The notes under the pieces are model-generated. The model did not search any database and was not told where the DNA came from. It saw only the letters and a program-made list of their open reading frames with translations. From assembly GCA_963662155.1 (NCBI GenBank), contig OY759262.1, positions 13,760,782 to 13,824,781 of the forward strand: a DNA stretch of 64,000 nt. Reading direction: 5' to 3'. Position 1 is the first letter of the stretch, and the number at the start of each line of letters is the position of its first letter. Below are positions 45,976-57,262 of this stretch, one piece after another. The DNA comes from Lamellibrachia columna (lineage: Eukaryota > Annelida > Polychaeta > Sabellida > Siboglinidae). Made by a program: the position numbers and the translations under genes.

Positions 45976-46439
45976 TTTCAGATGAGGCGTAACATATATG
46001 CCACTAAATTATAGGACACACCTCCATGTTGTCCAACGCGTCACTGGCCACTTGAATGATAGGTAGCCTTTATTGCAGAATGTTGCTGCTGTGTCACAAT
46101 AATACGTATTACACATTTTACAAATAGTTAAAATGCAGCAGTTAAACAAGTGTTTATAAAACCTACCGAGTGCGCGGAGTTTAAAATGTAAACCCCAATC
46201 CAAGTGCGCATCAAAACAGACAGCCAAAACAATTAGAGAGATTGTCACGAGAGGTCAGTGGGATCTGTCGTTAAGTTTTGTCTGTAGGTTCACGTCCTTT
46301 TACAATTCGTTGGACAATTAATAACCATAACCTATTGTATTATGCTTTGAATAACGACCTTGAATTACATATTTTTTTAATTGCAAATGACAAATGTTTT
46401 ACCACCTCACGAGTGACACATAGCGGAATGCTGGGTTCT

Positions 46440-46600
46440 ACACACATGAGAACCGAACAACTAGTTACCCTAGCAACTGGGAACCGAACAACAGGGCACA
46501 TAATAATGGGCATACAGCGACTGGGAACAGAACAACTGGGCATCTGACAATTGGCACCGAAGAACAAAGCACATAATAATGGGCACATAGCAACTGTGGT
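46440..46600 (+). repeat. Degenerate ~16-bp array (GGGCACnnAACAACT type)
   Basis: Loose tandem array of units such as AACAACTGGGCACCG. Related arrays occur at 50060-50200 and 51130-51235. Confidence 0.7.
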
Positions 46601-46714
46601 ATCATACCATTCACTTTTGTATATTTTCTGTCAACGTCTACGTTAGTGCTACGACAATTGTTAACGTTTTAACTGATGTCACCCTAAAAAACAACACCAC
46701 CATTAAATGATGTA

Positions 46715-46985
46715 GTCAATGGCTGCACGTCGCAGATAACGAGTGTTCCTCTTAGAAAACGATGACGTGTTGTTTTCATAAGAAACTGTCGATGTACAAT
46801 CCACGATTTCCTTGAAGGTCAAAGTGGACCACGCCTATTTGACAATATATTTGTCAGGTGTTCTAGCATTGAACAATAGTTAGCTTCACAACCGGGTTAG
46901 TCACATGTCACGTGACTCATCCACGTCCGTCAAACCGCACACCCAATTTTAAGGCAGACTTCCTGTTTTCAGTGTATATATTACA
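46715..46985 (+). repeat. Dispersed repeat, copy 2
   Basis: Diverged partner of 45700-45975 in the same orientation. Confidence 0.6.
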
Positions 46986-48315
46986 ACACGTCTTGTAATT
47001 GTAATTATCACGCAATAGTTGATTACAGTTGGTTATTGCTCTTTGCACAAAATGGCAACTCCCATGATAGCGACAAGTATTGTCTTAATGGGAATCTCCA
47101 TGACGTTATGATTTTTGTATTATATTTATTGGTAAACTAAAAAACACATACGAGTTGTTATACTACAAAGATTACTACGCAATGTATAGGGAATAATACA
47201 CTTGTGACATAGTCACTTGTCGGTTCGATTAGTTTAGTTACCCACCACATGATGGCAGCACCCAGGGTAATGTAATGTAATTTAGAGAATATAGTTAGTG
47301 AACTATTATTGCTATGACTATTTGTCCTGTAATTAGTTGTATTTACTGTGTAGGTAGTTGGTCTTATTACTAATAATTCAGTTGTTTAAACATAAATTTT
47401 ACCCTAGAGACGGGTCACGTGTGGTCAGTGGAAGGGGCCCTACCCCAGTGGGCCAGGCGTGATTCTACAGTTAATGACAACTCTGTTTTGGTAAGTCCCT
47501 AAATGATGTTTTCTACCTTATTAAGCAATGTTTTCAAATTATAATTGTATCATACTGTGTGATAGAGAATTGTCCATCTGTTTATGTCAAGGCATTTACT
47601 TTATCAGTTATAATTACTTAGTGGTGACTTTGATTACTAATGTGTGGAAGATCAGGAATAAGTGGTCGTTGGACCTTAGGGAAGAATGCCCAACAGGGCT
47701 TAATGAGATTTTGACCACTTGCAGTCAGTAGCTTGTAAATGTACAGATCCCTTTAGAAAGTTAAGTTTTGATCATGTTTAGTGGTGCTACTGTTATAGTT
47801 AATATGTTATAAGATGTGATAGACATGGTGCAAGCATAAATTGTGCATGTATATAGGTATTATGTAACTGTCCCTACAGTTAAGCCAGGATCAGTCTGGT
47901 ACCTTCTCTCCCTTTGAAGTTACATTGATTAATTGCTCTAGGAGGTGGCTGGGAGAGGACTGATCTTGACTATTCCCTAGAGACCTGTAAGTTGAGCAGT
48001 GTCCAAGACTTGCTTGTAAACAACAGTGGAATGACAGCTAGGCTAGTCAGGGCATGCACATGTGAAATTGACAACATTGTTGACTGTTGAATTTATTATA
48101 TTAAGGCTGTTTTACATGTAGAGTACTAGTATTACATTAATACCTACAAGTATGATTATATATTAGTACTGAATAAGATAACAGGTATTTTACAGACAAT
48201 ATTGTGAACAACACCAATGTGTTGGAATATGGTATTTAACAGATGTTGATGTGTCATCTTACACTGGACACTATGATATGCAAATAGCTTACTGGTTTGG
48301 TTTGTATTTGTACAG
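46986..48315. other. No gene recognised
   Basis: AT-rich sequence. A splice-donor-like tttTG|gtaagt occurs at 47489-47496, but no coding exon could be anchored to it. Confidence 0.4.
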
Positions 48316-48542
48316 GCGAACGCAAGTCCTGGCCCACTCCTGATTGTGGCCAGTCGTCTTTTAAGACATCTTTTAAGTCGTCTTTTAAGACATCTTTTAA
48401 GTCGTCTTTTGGGTCGTCTTTGTTATTGTGTTCAATGTCATTTGTTCTTTCACCTTTTATTGTTGTTCTTAACGCTCTTGCTTTTGGTTGTATTTTGAAC
48501 TTTTGGTTGACATTTTATACTTTGATGAGGTACCGAAGTTAG
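48316..48542 (+). CDS. Possible 3'-terminal exon of an unknown gene
   Basis: It is preceded by a good acceptor (tttgtatttgtacag). In phase 1 it reads ERKSWPTPDCGQ, a run of 5-residue repeats (SSFKT/SSFKS), then a hydrophobic stretch and a stop at 48540. AATAAA follows at 48609-48614. The repeats come from a 15-bp DNA tandem repeat at 48356-48415. No family recognised and no upstream exon found. Confidence 0.25.
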
Positions 48543-48663
48543 ATCAGTAGTGCAAATTGTGCAAGGACTGAGAAACTTGGTTTTGTATAATTTTAGTAGT
48601 TAAACTGTAATAAACGCAATTTTATCTTCAAATTTGCCTTACAGTGGTCTATTCTTAATTTAG

Positions 48664-48822
48664 GCATAAGCTTACCACCCACAGCCTACACACTGTTTGT
48701 CGATAACAGCCAGATAACAGTCACCATTGCCGCAGGCACGAATTACTATTATCTGGCTGATGTCACTCGAGTGACACCAGCACCAGTATGTTATTCCCTA
48801 AACAATGCGGACATTCCGACAG
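48664..48822 (+). CDS. Orphan phase 1-1 coding-like exon
   Basis: A 159-nt segment with acceptor (ttcttaatttag) and donor (CCGACAG|gtacac), open in one frame, reading ISLPPTAYTLFVDNSQITVT and then LADVTRVTPAPVCYSLNN. The alternating hydrophobic pattern suggests a beta-sandwich extracellular domain. Length is a multiple of three and both ends are phase 1, typical of shuffled extracellular exons. The gene it belongs to is not identified. Confidence 0.35.
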
Positions 48823-49075
48823 GTACACAGTTCCTTATGTAAACATACCACGTGTAAACACGACAACGATTTAATTACTACTCAAATTACTCTTTACTCT
48901 CGTGCTTTTTCGCAAAGTTTTACCCAGATGTCAGTAACTAGTGTTTGGTAAATGTTCGTATCAGTAACATTATAGCATTAATATTCTCAGAGAATTGCAG
49001 ACAGAACATAAATGCATGCACTACGCATTTTAGTTTTATGGATTTCTCCAAATTAGTTAATATGTTAACTATCGG

Positions 49076-49143
49076 ACGCGGTAGATCGGCCGTTGGATCA
49101 CTGGACTATCAACGAAGAGGGTTCGAATCCACCTGCTGCCGTT
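49076..49143 (+). repeat. tRNA-like SINE head
   Basis: GGTTCGAATCC (B-box, near 49121-49131) is preceded by an anticodon-arm-like CTGGACTATCAAC and a D-arm-like GGTAGATCGG. The acceptor stem does not pair properly, so it is a tRNA-derived SINE or tRNA pseudogene, not a functional tRNA. Confidence 0.45.
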
Positions 49144-49364
49144 TTGAAACCAATTTCGTTCGCTCCACTTTGCCTTTTGCCAAAACTCGTTTGTCCTTTC
49201 TACCTGATGCGTATACAGGAGCAATAAAAGATCCCACACAAGGCGCTATAAAATACGACATTATATTATTAAAAAGGCCTATTACATATTTATATTGTGG
49301 ACGTGGAACTAAGTTACGTGACGCGGAAATTCCGGCTGACGAAGTTGTGTTTATGTAAACAAAC

Positions 49365-50065
49365 CGCTTGATTACAAAGCACTATTAAGTTACCAAGTTG
49401 ACCCTACAGTATTTTTTTAAGTATGCCATTCTACCGCAATAACCACGGTCATGCGATAAAATTTTGCAGACGCCAAAACAGACAGTGGCGTCTCGAAGAT
49501 CGCGCAGCGGGGTAGGGCAAGCCTAGTCACCCATTAGGTTAACATCCTACATTCTAGTACGCCCCCCCAAATACGCCACTGAAAACAGGTTATTTGTCAA
49601 CTTTGCTATTAACATATAGGCCCGTCCTCGGGGTTTTGAAAACGGGGTTCGAACGCACACAATCAGCCGCCGATTTCTGGGACGATTTCTGAAGATGTTA
49701 CAGTTAAACACAATTCTCTTAAAAAGGGGGTCCCTCCCGAGTACTGGCATGATATATGCAACAACCTGCAAATATGACCAACTAAATGCATACAATATTT
49801 CTATTAATCACATATCTTATAGATTTCCAGCCCAATGGACAAACAGTAACTATACGTTCTCGGGCTTGTTACTTTAGATTAAGGGCCTTGTTAAATATTT
49901 TGTTAATTGCATGAGGCCCGCTTGATTACAAAGCACTATTAAGTTACCAAGTTGACCCTACAGTATTTTTTTTATTATGCCATTCTACCGCAATAACCAC
50001 GGTCATGCGATACAATTTTGCAAACGCCAAAACAGACAGTGGCGTCTCTAAGATCTCGCAACAAC
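49365..50065 (+). repeat. Direct repeats (~140 bp) flanking ~415 bp
   Basis: 49367-49500 and 49918-50062 match closely (CGCTTGATTACAAAGCACTATTAAG ... GACAGTGGCGTCTC). The interval holds a GGCCCGTCCTCGGGGTTTTGAAA segment that also occurs near 45520. It could be a tandem duplication or the remains of a small flanked element. Confidence 0.75.
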
Positions 50066-50465
50066 TGGAAACCGAACAATTATGCACCGAACATCATAGC
50101 ACAGATTACCTGGCACGTAGGAACCGGAAAGCGAATAATGGGCACCTGACATTTGGACACCGAACAACTGGGCACTTAACAACGGGAAACCAAAATGTTA
50201 ATAACAGCACGGAGAACGGGGTTTAGCAGGACAATTTAACAATGGGAGCATTGTCCCACAGCCCATTTATTTACCCCCAGTCCTTCTGATATGCCCCCTA
50301 ATAAAAACCTGCCTTATAAGGTAGCGCTGTGTAGTCGATGAATATAGTACACGGGGAAGTTCTTAGTTAATTATCACTGTGGGCAAGGTCCCGAAAGGGC
50401 ACGTTCAATGGTCTATATAATGATGTATAAGGACATACAAAAGAATATGCTATTTATGAAGGCTC

Positions 50466-50585
50466 CATTCACACGTACACAATGTGCTACATTCACACGT
50501 ACACAATGTGCTATATTCACGCGTACACAGTATGCTACATTCACACGTACACAATGTGCTACATTCACACGTACACAATGTGCTA
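50466..50585 (+). repeat. 24-bp minisatellite, 5 copies
   Basis: Unit CATTCACACGTACACAATGTGCTA; one copy has GCG for ACG. Overlapping open frames are artefacts. Confidence 0.97.
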
Positions 50586-50756
50586 CAGACAATTCGCCAC
50601 TGGGTTGACTTTTTCATTTTCTCAGAACCAGAGCTCCTTATCACAAATGCACAGTTGGACAATTAACAATACACATATGGGTCAATGCATTAGGTGGACC
50701 CTGGAATTGACAACCGATAAATATAGTGTGTTGAACTGATATACTACCGCTTGTAG

Positions 50757-50881
50757 GGCGTGAGCGTCCACATAATGTCTCTGATATAACGCATTCTGGT
50801 GAATACGTAATCTGCAGTAGCACGTTGTCTTTCAACCACACGCATAACCAGTCTTTGTGGGAACCTAACCCGAAGAACTAG
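50757..50881 (+). CDS. Orphan Ig-like exon fragment
   Basis: Acceptor-like ctaccgcttgtag, then a phase-1 frame reading NVSDITHSGEYVICSSTLSF before a stop at 50879-50881. The D-x-x-x-S-G-x-Y-x-C pattern is the end of an immunoglobulin domain (the YxC motif). It may be a genuine last exon or a broken one. Confidence 0.35.
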
Positions 50882-51554
50882 ACTTTTATTTTTCCTAAAA
50901 TGCAACCAACTGTGGATGGCATTGTTATATTACCAATACTGCGCAGTGCGGAAGTTCCTACGTATAGGCAACATTTCCCCATGGAAACATACCGCTTGTA
51001 GATAAAACCATACAATTTCACACAGAATGCCCTACAGAGATTAGAGCCTGCACCATACGCTGCACAGAACTCGGTCACGCTGAACGACTGGGCACAAAAC
51101 AAATAAAAATGAGACAACTCAACAGCTAAAAACTATGGACATATCAACTGGGCACTGAACAAATGGGCAGTGTACAACTGGGCACCGAACAACTGGGCAC
51201 TGAACAACTTGGCACTGTACAATTGGGCACAGCCCGACGACCGTATGTTATTATAAGAATCATGTTCACGGCTAAATTCGCCCTTGCCCTTGGGTTAACT
51301 CAGTGATGCGTTATTCATATGTTGGCTACGCGGTGCTTGGGATTTCCCCAGAAAAATCACAAAGATATTTAAAATGCAAGCAGGTAGGACGAGTAAACAT
51401 CGCAAACACGATTCATTATAATATTATGACAATAGAGACATACAACTTACACATATTTTGAATAGTAAACAAGCCGTGGCGTAAGTAAACAAACACGTGT
51501 GATATATGTAAACACCATGAATAACGCTTGTTTACCGCGTTGTTATTGTTATAG

Positions 51555-51734
51555 CCACGGGGGAGGGGCTCTACGTAAACTCTCCCATGGTGACCCAGGA
51601 CGTCACGTGCTCTCATTGTGTGATTGGTGTTGTTTCTTATCAACAATACATTTCTGGTGTAAAATTTGGGAGTTGGAAAATTACTCAGCCGCGAATTTGC
51701 ATAAACAGGGAGGTCCGCCACTGTAACTACCTTG
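51555..51734 (+). CDS. Orphan phase 1-1 cysteine-containing exon
   Basis: 180 nt with a good acceptor (tgttattgttatag) and donor (CTTG|gtaaga), open in one frame: GLYVNSPMVTQDVTCSHCVI, then VKFGSWKITQPRICINREV and RHCNYL. Four cysteines suggest an extracellular domain. Same phase and strand as 48664-48822, so both could belong to one gene. Confidence 0.35.
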
Positions 51735-52213
51735 GTAAGAAACTGGTTTGCTATTTTAGACCAAATCTTTTACAAAGGGATAAAACTATATTTTAAATGC
51801 TTTCACAACAGTCCAGTTGTGTCTACGTTTTATGATCGCCATAGCATCAACGTATACAACTTCCGTTCAACATACGTTACCAAATACGTCGTGAAGATGT
51901 ATTATTTGGGTAAAGGAGCGCAGGCGAAGGGTTAGCATAAATCAAGGTCGTTATATGCCCGATGTGTTGTTGTGTCGTGAAAAATAGAACGCGTCACATT
52001 AGAGCAGTCGTGGCAGGGAGTGGCAGCGTGAAAGCTCTGGCGACTACACATAATAATATTATTGTGGTCCTTTCTTGTGCTACAGTTTCTGATGCAACTA
52101 TAACAAACATGAAACATCAGAAAAGTATCAGTAAGCTGCTGTTTGCCGGCCACATGCTCATTACTCCCCAAACTTTCGTCTAAATATGGCCGGTTCTATC
52201 GTGTTAGGTGTCG

Positions 52214-52463
52214 TGTAGGCTCCCTACTGTTCTTTCAATGTAGGCTCCCTACTGTTCTTTCAATGTAGGCTCCCTACTGTTCTTTCAATGTAGGCTCCCT
52301 ACTGTCCTTTCTATGTAGGCTCCCTACTGTTCTTTCAATGTAGGCTCCCTACTGTTCTTTCTATGTAGGCTCCCTACTGTTCTTTCTATGTAGGCTCCCT
52401 ACTGTTCTTTCTATGTAGGCTCCCTACTGTTCTTTCAATGTAGGCTCCCTACTGTTCTTTCAA
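52214..52463 (+). repeat. 25-bp minisatellite, 10 copies
   Basis: Unit TGTAGGCTCCCTACTGTTCTTTCAA with C/T and A/T variants. Confidence 0.98.
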
Positions 52464-53088
52464 TGTAGGGTCACATCGTCAACCACTGCCGCATGATCGC
52501 CATCAACGGTAGAACCTCCGAGGTCCACCCAGCTTCCCGATACCCATAAACGCTCAGGAGTTCCCAACATTTTTATCCCCTGGTATTCCCCTGAGTTCTG
52601 AAACTATAGGCTGGATACCCTCATCACATGGACATAGAATACAGAATAATATACGAAACAACATTCAAAACGCAATTATACACATTTTAGTTAAGATTTT
52701 CTCTTGTGTGTTGGCAGTCGGACAACCTAATCGAGGAACTCACTGTGAGCCAGATATCAATTCGAGATACAATTTTGGTCATCCTTCAGAAACTGTCAAA
52801 CGACATTTGGTTTTAATACTTGAACAACGTCAACAATTCCACAATTCCCTCTCGGGTACCTCAGCCACGGAACGATAGTCGCTCATGTTGGACTAGAACT
52901 TGGCCAGGGGAGGAGGTTCAAAATATTCTTGAGCGGTGGAGTTGTTCATCTCCACTCCACGACGTCCTGGGAGAGAGTACACTTCCACGGTGAACAGGTT
53001 CAGAACAAGCTTCGCACCCGGCTCACTGAGGTCCGGGAAGTACGATTGGAGCTCCTTCCGTATAAAAGAAAGGTGCGCCTGCACTAGT

Positions 53089-53330
53089 TTAACAAGATTG
53101 AACAAGATTGCCATCCAAGGCAAAGGCCCAGATGGCAGGTGGACAAGGAGGCCATTGGCTTATCGAGAGTCCAACAGTTTTTATCTATGTGTAACCGCCC
53201 TCCTGAGATATGTGTCAACCTTGTTTTTAAACGTGTTCACTGTGTTAGCAATTACACGATATGTAGATAATTTTTTCCATTCATTTATTCTCCTCTGTGA
53301 GAACGAGTACTTCCTGAATTGGCTCATATT
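53089..53330 (-). mobile_element. 3' end fragment of the same CR1-like LINE
   Basis: It matches 50-285 closely, including the AACAAGATTG tail units and the ORF2 C-terminus (INEWKKLSTYRV...VNTFKNKVDTYLR). The match stops near 53315. Confidence 0.9.
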
Positions 53331-53825
53331 TCCGGGCCATCTCCTGTTTCTTCGTCTTTCCGCGCTGAGGTGTCCGAACATATTGAACATATGCCGTCGT
53401 TGACGAAGCAATTTCTTCGAGAATACAAGTCCAGAAGAATACAAGCCCAGAAGCTCATACGTATTGTCAAAAACATGGGGCATGTCTGTCATCCACACAA
53501 AGGAGAAGACACTGATAAGTTCATAACACAATAGCAACAACTCCACCGCGTATGACCAATCCTATATGTGGATGACGACATTTTCTACTAGCGTTTAATG
53601 TTTGCATCAACATAGTGTTTTCTGTGAGTGCGAAAATAGTAAAGAAATAAGTAATCTCCTTCATGGTCCACACATGAGGCGAACTTATTGCACTTGACTT
53701 CGGTCTCAGCGAACCTTCCGCGTACCCCTGGAAACCCAGAGGTTGTGCATTCTCCAGGTTGGGACCCCTGCCCTAAAGCAACCGAATGGTTCAATAACGT
53801 CAATACACAACTGTGAAACTCTACT

Positions 53826-54425
53826 CTATCCACAGTGGCCAAAGGAGGAGGCCAAAGGAGAAGGCCAAAAAAGGATGCCAAAGGGGGCCAAAGTGGGAGG
53901 CCAAAGGAGGAGGCCAAAGGAGAGGGCCAAATAGGGAAGCAAAAGGAGGAGACCAAAGGGGAGCCAAAGGAGAAGGTCAAAGGAAGAGGCCAAATAGGGA
54001 AGCCAAAGGAGGAGGCCAAATGGGATGCCAAAGGAGGATGCCAAAGGAGGATGCCAAAGGAGGATGCCAAAGTGGGAGGCCAAAGGAGGAGGCCAAATGA
54101 GGAGGCCAAAGGGGAGGCCAAAGTGGGAGGCCAAAGGAGGAGGCCAAAGGAGAGGGCCAAAGAGGGAGGCGAAAGGAGGAGACCAAAGGGGAGCCAAAGG
54201 AGAAGGCCAAAGGAAGAGGCCAAATAGGGAAGCCAAAGGAGACGGCCAAAGGGGGAGACCAAAGGGGAGCCAAAGGAAGAGGCCAAAGAGGGAGGCCAAA
54301 GGGGGAGGCCAAAGGTGGTGGCCGGGAGGGGGAGGCCAAAGGTGGAGGCCGGGAGGGGGAGGCCAAAGGGGGGAGGCCGGGAGGGGGAGGCCAAAGGGGG
54401 AGGCCGGGAGGGGGAGGCCAAAGGT
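53826..54425. repeat. GA-rich minisatellite (GGCCAAAGGAGGA type), ~600 bp
   Basis: Units of 12-15 bp around GGCCAAAGGAGGA, ending in longer GGCCGGGAGGGGGA units at 54315-54420. Several long open frames cross it on both strands (Arg-Pro-Lys-Glu or Ala-Ser-Pro-Leu repeats); these are composition artefacts. Confidence 0.95.
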
Positions 54426-55326
54426 GAATATTATTTTTATAAATGCTTCAACGTCGAGTGCGTGCTCTTAGTTGTCCATACGTTGGTAAACACTATCCCT
54501 CTGTGTTAGCGAGACGGATATGACACCTAAAGCATTTGATTACTAATAAATGTAGTCAAAGCGTTTCCAGACCAAACGGTTCCGATATCGTTTTAACTTC
54601 GGTCTCTTGCAAATAGGCTATAACGCAACTCCCGCGAGAATGATTAATCAATGGAAAGGCACGCGACATCATATCACTTTACAGATTTACCAGAAACTCC
54701 CCGAAACTACATCCGTAATAGGAAACTTCCTCCTACGCTAAAAAAAAACGCGTTGGCGTCAAGAAGGAAAACCGCAGTGTGCGCGCGTCATCGACCGCGC
54801 GAGCCAGGGTGATTCAGTCCGACGCGACCGCAGTGACTGTAACCAACGGTGCGTGTGCGTTGACGCGTTCAACAGACATACAAAGACTTGCGTGTGTGGT
54901 GTAGTCAACCGTGTCATAAAGACTCATATACAGCGGGTGCATTTATCGCACCACAAAACACCACAAAGGTATTTTACACAGGGAGTGACTCAATAGTCAA
55001 GCGACCAATTGTTGTCATTATCAGGTGTTCCCACTAGAAAATCCCCACTCAAGTCCAGGCTGGAACAATAGACGAATTCAGCCGCCTACCCACATAGCTA
55101 GAAAACCATATGCGCACTCACCATACCCCCCACGATCGTAGAATACAGCACATGGTGACTTCTTACGACGTACCAGAACTATAATATAATTATAATTAGA
55201 GAAAATGAATGTTCAAATTCTAATAATTTATTATCATAAAATCATGTTATATAGTATTTTCTATATTCTGACCACCCAAGTGTGGATTAATGAACTACAA
55301 TTGTATAAATATAATCCGTTTATGAA
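54426..55326. other. No gene recognised
   Basis: Unassigned sequence with no supported ORF or repeat. Confidence 0.4.
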
Positions 55327-56338
55327 TACCAACCATGAACATCAACCAGGAACAATCAACCATGAACATCAACCGTGAACATCATCCATGAACATCAACC
55401 ATGAACACCAACCACAATCACACCAACCATGAACAATCAACCGTGAACAATCAACCGTGAACATCAACCATGAACACCAACCACGATCACACCAACCATG
55501 AACATCCATCATGAACAATCAACCGTGAACACCAACCATGAACACCAACCACGATCACACCAACTATGAACATCAACCATGAACAATCAACCGTGAACAT
55601 CAACCATGAACATCAACCATGAACACCAACCACGATCACACCAACCATGAACAATCAACCGTGAACAATCAACCGTGAACATCAACAATGAACACCAACC
55701 ATGAACACCAACCACGATCACACCAACCATGAACATCAACCATGAACAATCAACCGTGAACATCAACCGTGAACACCAACCATGAACATCAACCATGAAC
55801 AATCAACCGTGAACATCAACCGTGAACACCAACCATGAACACCAACCACGATCACACCAACCATGAACATCAACCATGAACAATCAACCGTGAACATCAA
55901 CCGTGAACACCAACCATGAACACCAACCACGATCACACCAATCATGAACATCAACCATGAACAATCAACCGTGAACACCAACCATGAACACCAACCACGA
56001 TCACACCAATCATGAACATCAACCATGAACAATCAACCGTGAACATCAACCATGAACACCAACCACGATCACACCAACCATGAACATCAACCATGAACAA
56101 TAAACCGTGAACATCAACCGTGAACACCAACCATGAACACCAACCACGATCACACCAATCATGAACATCAACCATGAACAATCAACCGTGAACACCAACC
56201 ACGATCACACCAATCATGAACATCAACCATGAACAATCAACCGTGAACACCAACCATGAACACCAACCACGATCACACCAACCATGAACACCAACCATGA
56301 ACACCAACCACGATCAAACCAACCATGAACACCAACCA
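55327..56338. repeat. ~1-kb minisatellite (AACCATGAACAtC / ACCACGATCACACC higher-order array)
   Basis: Short units AACCATGAACA(C/T)C and AATCAACCGTGAAC are arranged in longer blocks of about 55-110 bp punctuated by ACCACGATCACACC. Minus-strand open frames across it are artefacts. Confidence 0.97.
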
Positions 56339-56639
56339 TGCCGCTCAGTGTATTTACGAACAGCTGTCGGCAATTTCCAATAAATGTGGGGTCACGTGAT
56401 AGGCATATGATTAACACCCGTAAAATTACAATCCCTTCGCATGCTATGCAATTTATTACATGATATTTGCCCCGAAACATTCCAATTAAACAGATAACGT
56501 ATGTATGTTTAATGTGGTTCATTAAAAAACGTTTGTGCTGTCAAGATGTTAGAATAAATCTAGTTTATACTATATAACATGATTTTACGATGCACAAACG
56601 GCCAGACGTTGTATCATTAATGCGGATTAAAATATCTAC

Positions 56640-57262
56640 TTAGTGTGGAGTCTCGCTATATTGAGACTTTTGGGCAGTTACATCCAGAATTGATTACGGT
56701 GACGCTAGGCTGTACGGAATATCAGACCGTTTACTCCACCGCCCTGAGTTGGTCCAACAATCGGCGGCCAGAGTCGTCCTACGAATTAGGCGGGGTGATC
56801 GGCGTAGCATGACGGCAGTACTGAAACAACCCCACTGGCTGCCGGTGAAGTGACGCGTTGAGTGCAAGCTGCTCGTTCTTGTATTCCGCGCCCTTCGTGA
56901 CCGGACGTCGACGTACCTGGCCTCGCTGCTCACGCCATATGTGCCGTGCCGCGCCTTTCGTTCCGCCGACCGCGCGCTACAAATTCCCCACTACAACATT
57001 GTACGGTGCGGTGCGGTGCGGTGCGGTGCGGTGCGGTGCGGTGCGGTGCGGTGCGGTGCGGTGCGGTGCGGTGCGGTGCGGTGCGGTGCGGTGCGGTGCG
57101 GTGCGGTGCGGTGCGGTGCGGTGCGGTGCGGTCGCCGTTCTTTCTCGCGTGCTGGGCCGACCCTATGGAACGCACTACCCGAAGAACTGCGGCTGATCGA
57201 GGACATGAACACTTTTAAAGCTCGTCTTAAGACACACTATTTTAAGCTTGCCTTTAATATGT
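56640..57262 (+). pseudogene. LINE reverse transcriptase C-terminal remnant with an internal (GTGCG)n expansion
   Basis: It reads LVQQSAARVVLRIRRGDRRS, then LKQPHWLPVK, a stop, and VFRALRDRTSTYLASLLTPY. After the repeat it reads GPTLWNALPEELRLIEDMNT and FKARLKTHYFKLAF. This is the standard C-terminal segment of Jockey/RTE-superfamily elements. The pentanucleotide tract (57004-57131) lies where a few residues are expected. Confidence 0.8.
57004..57131. repeat. (GTGCG)n pentanucleotide repeat, about 26 units
   Basis: Pure GTGCG repeat inside the LINE remnant. It is open in all six frames, which generates spurious ORFs. Confidence 0.98.

Noticed and set aside
47203..48643. Possible solo LTR (TGTGACAT...CTTACA with AATAAA near the end)
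   Set aside because: The 5-bp flanks (ACACT and GTGGT) do not match, and no second copy or primer-binding site was seen.
49076..49143. Functional tRNA gene
   Set aside because: The B-box is perfect, but the acceptor and T stems do not pair properly.
52214..52463. Regular 25-bp repeat as a CRISPR-like array
   Set aside because: No spacers between units; it is a simple minisatellite in an animal genome.
52718..52879. Coding exon after a good acceptor (ttctcttgtgtgttggcag)
   Set aside because: Two different frames are open for similar lengths and no homology was recognised, so the evidence is too weak.
53588..54421. 277-codon Ala-Ser-Pro-Leu-rich frame and its antisense partners
   Set aside because: Produced by the GA-rich minisatellite; all frames are open because of the repeat unit.
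55587..56522. Several minus-strand frames rich in FMVDVHGWC repeats
   Set aside because: Translation of the higher-order minisatellite, not protein genes.
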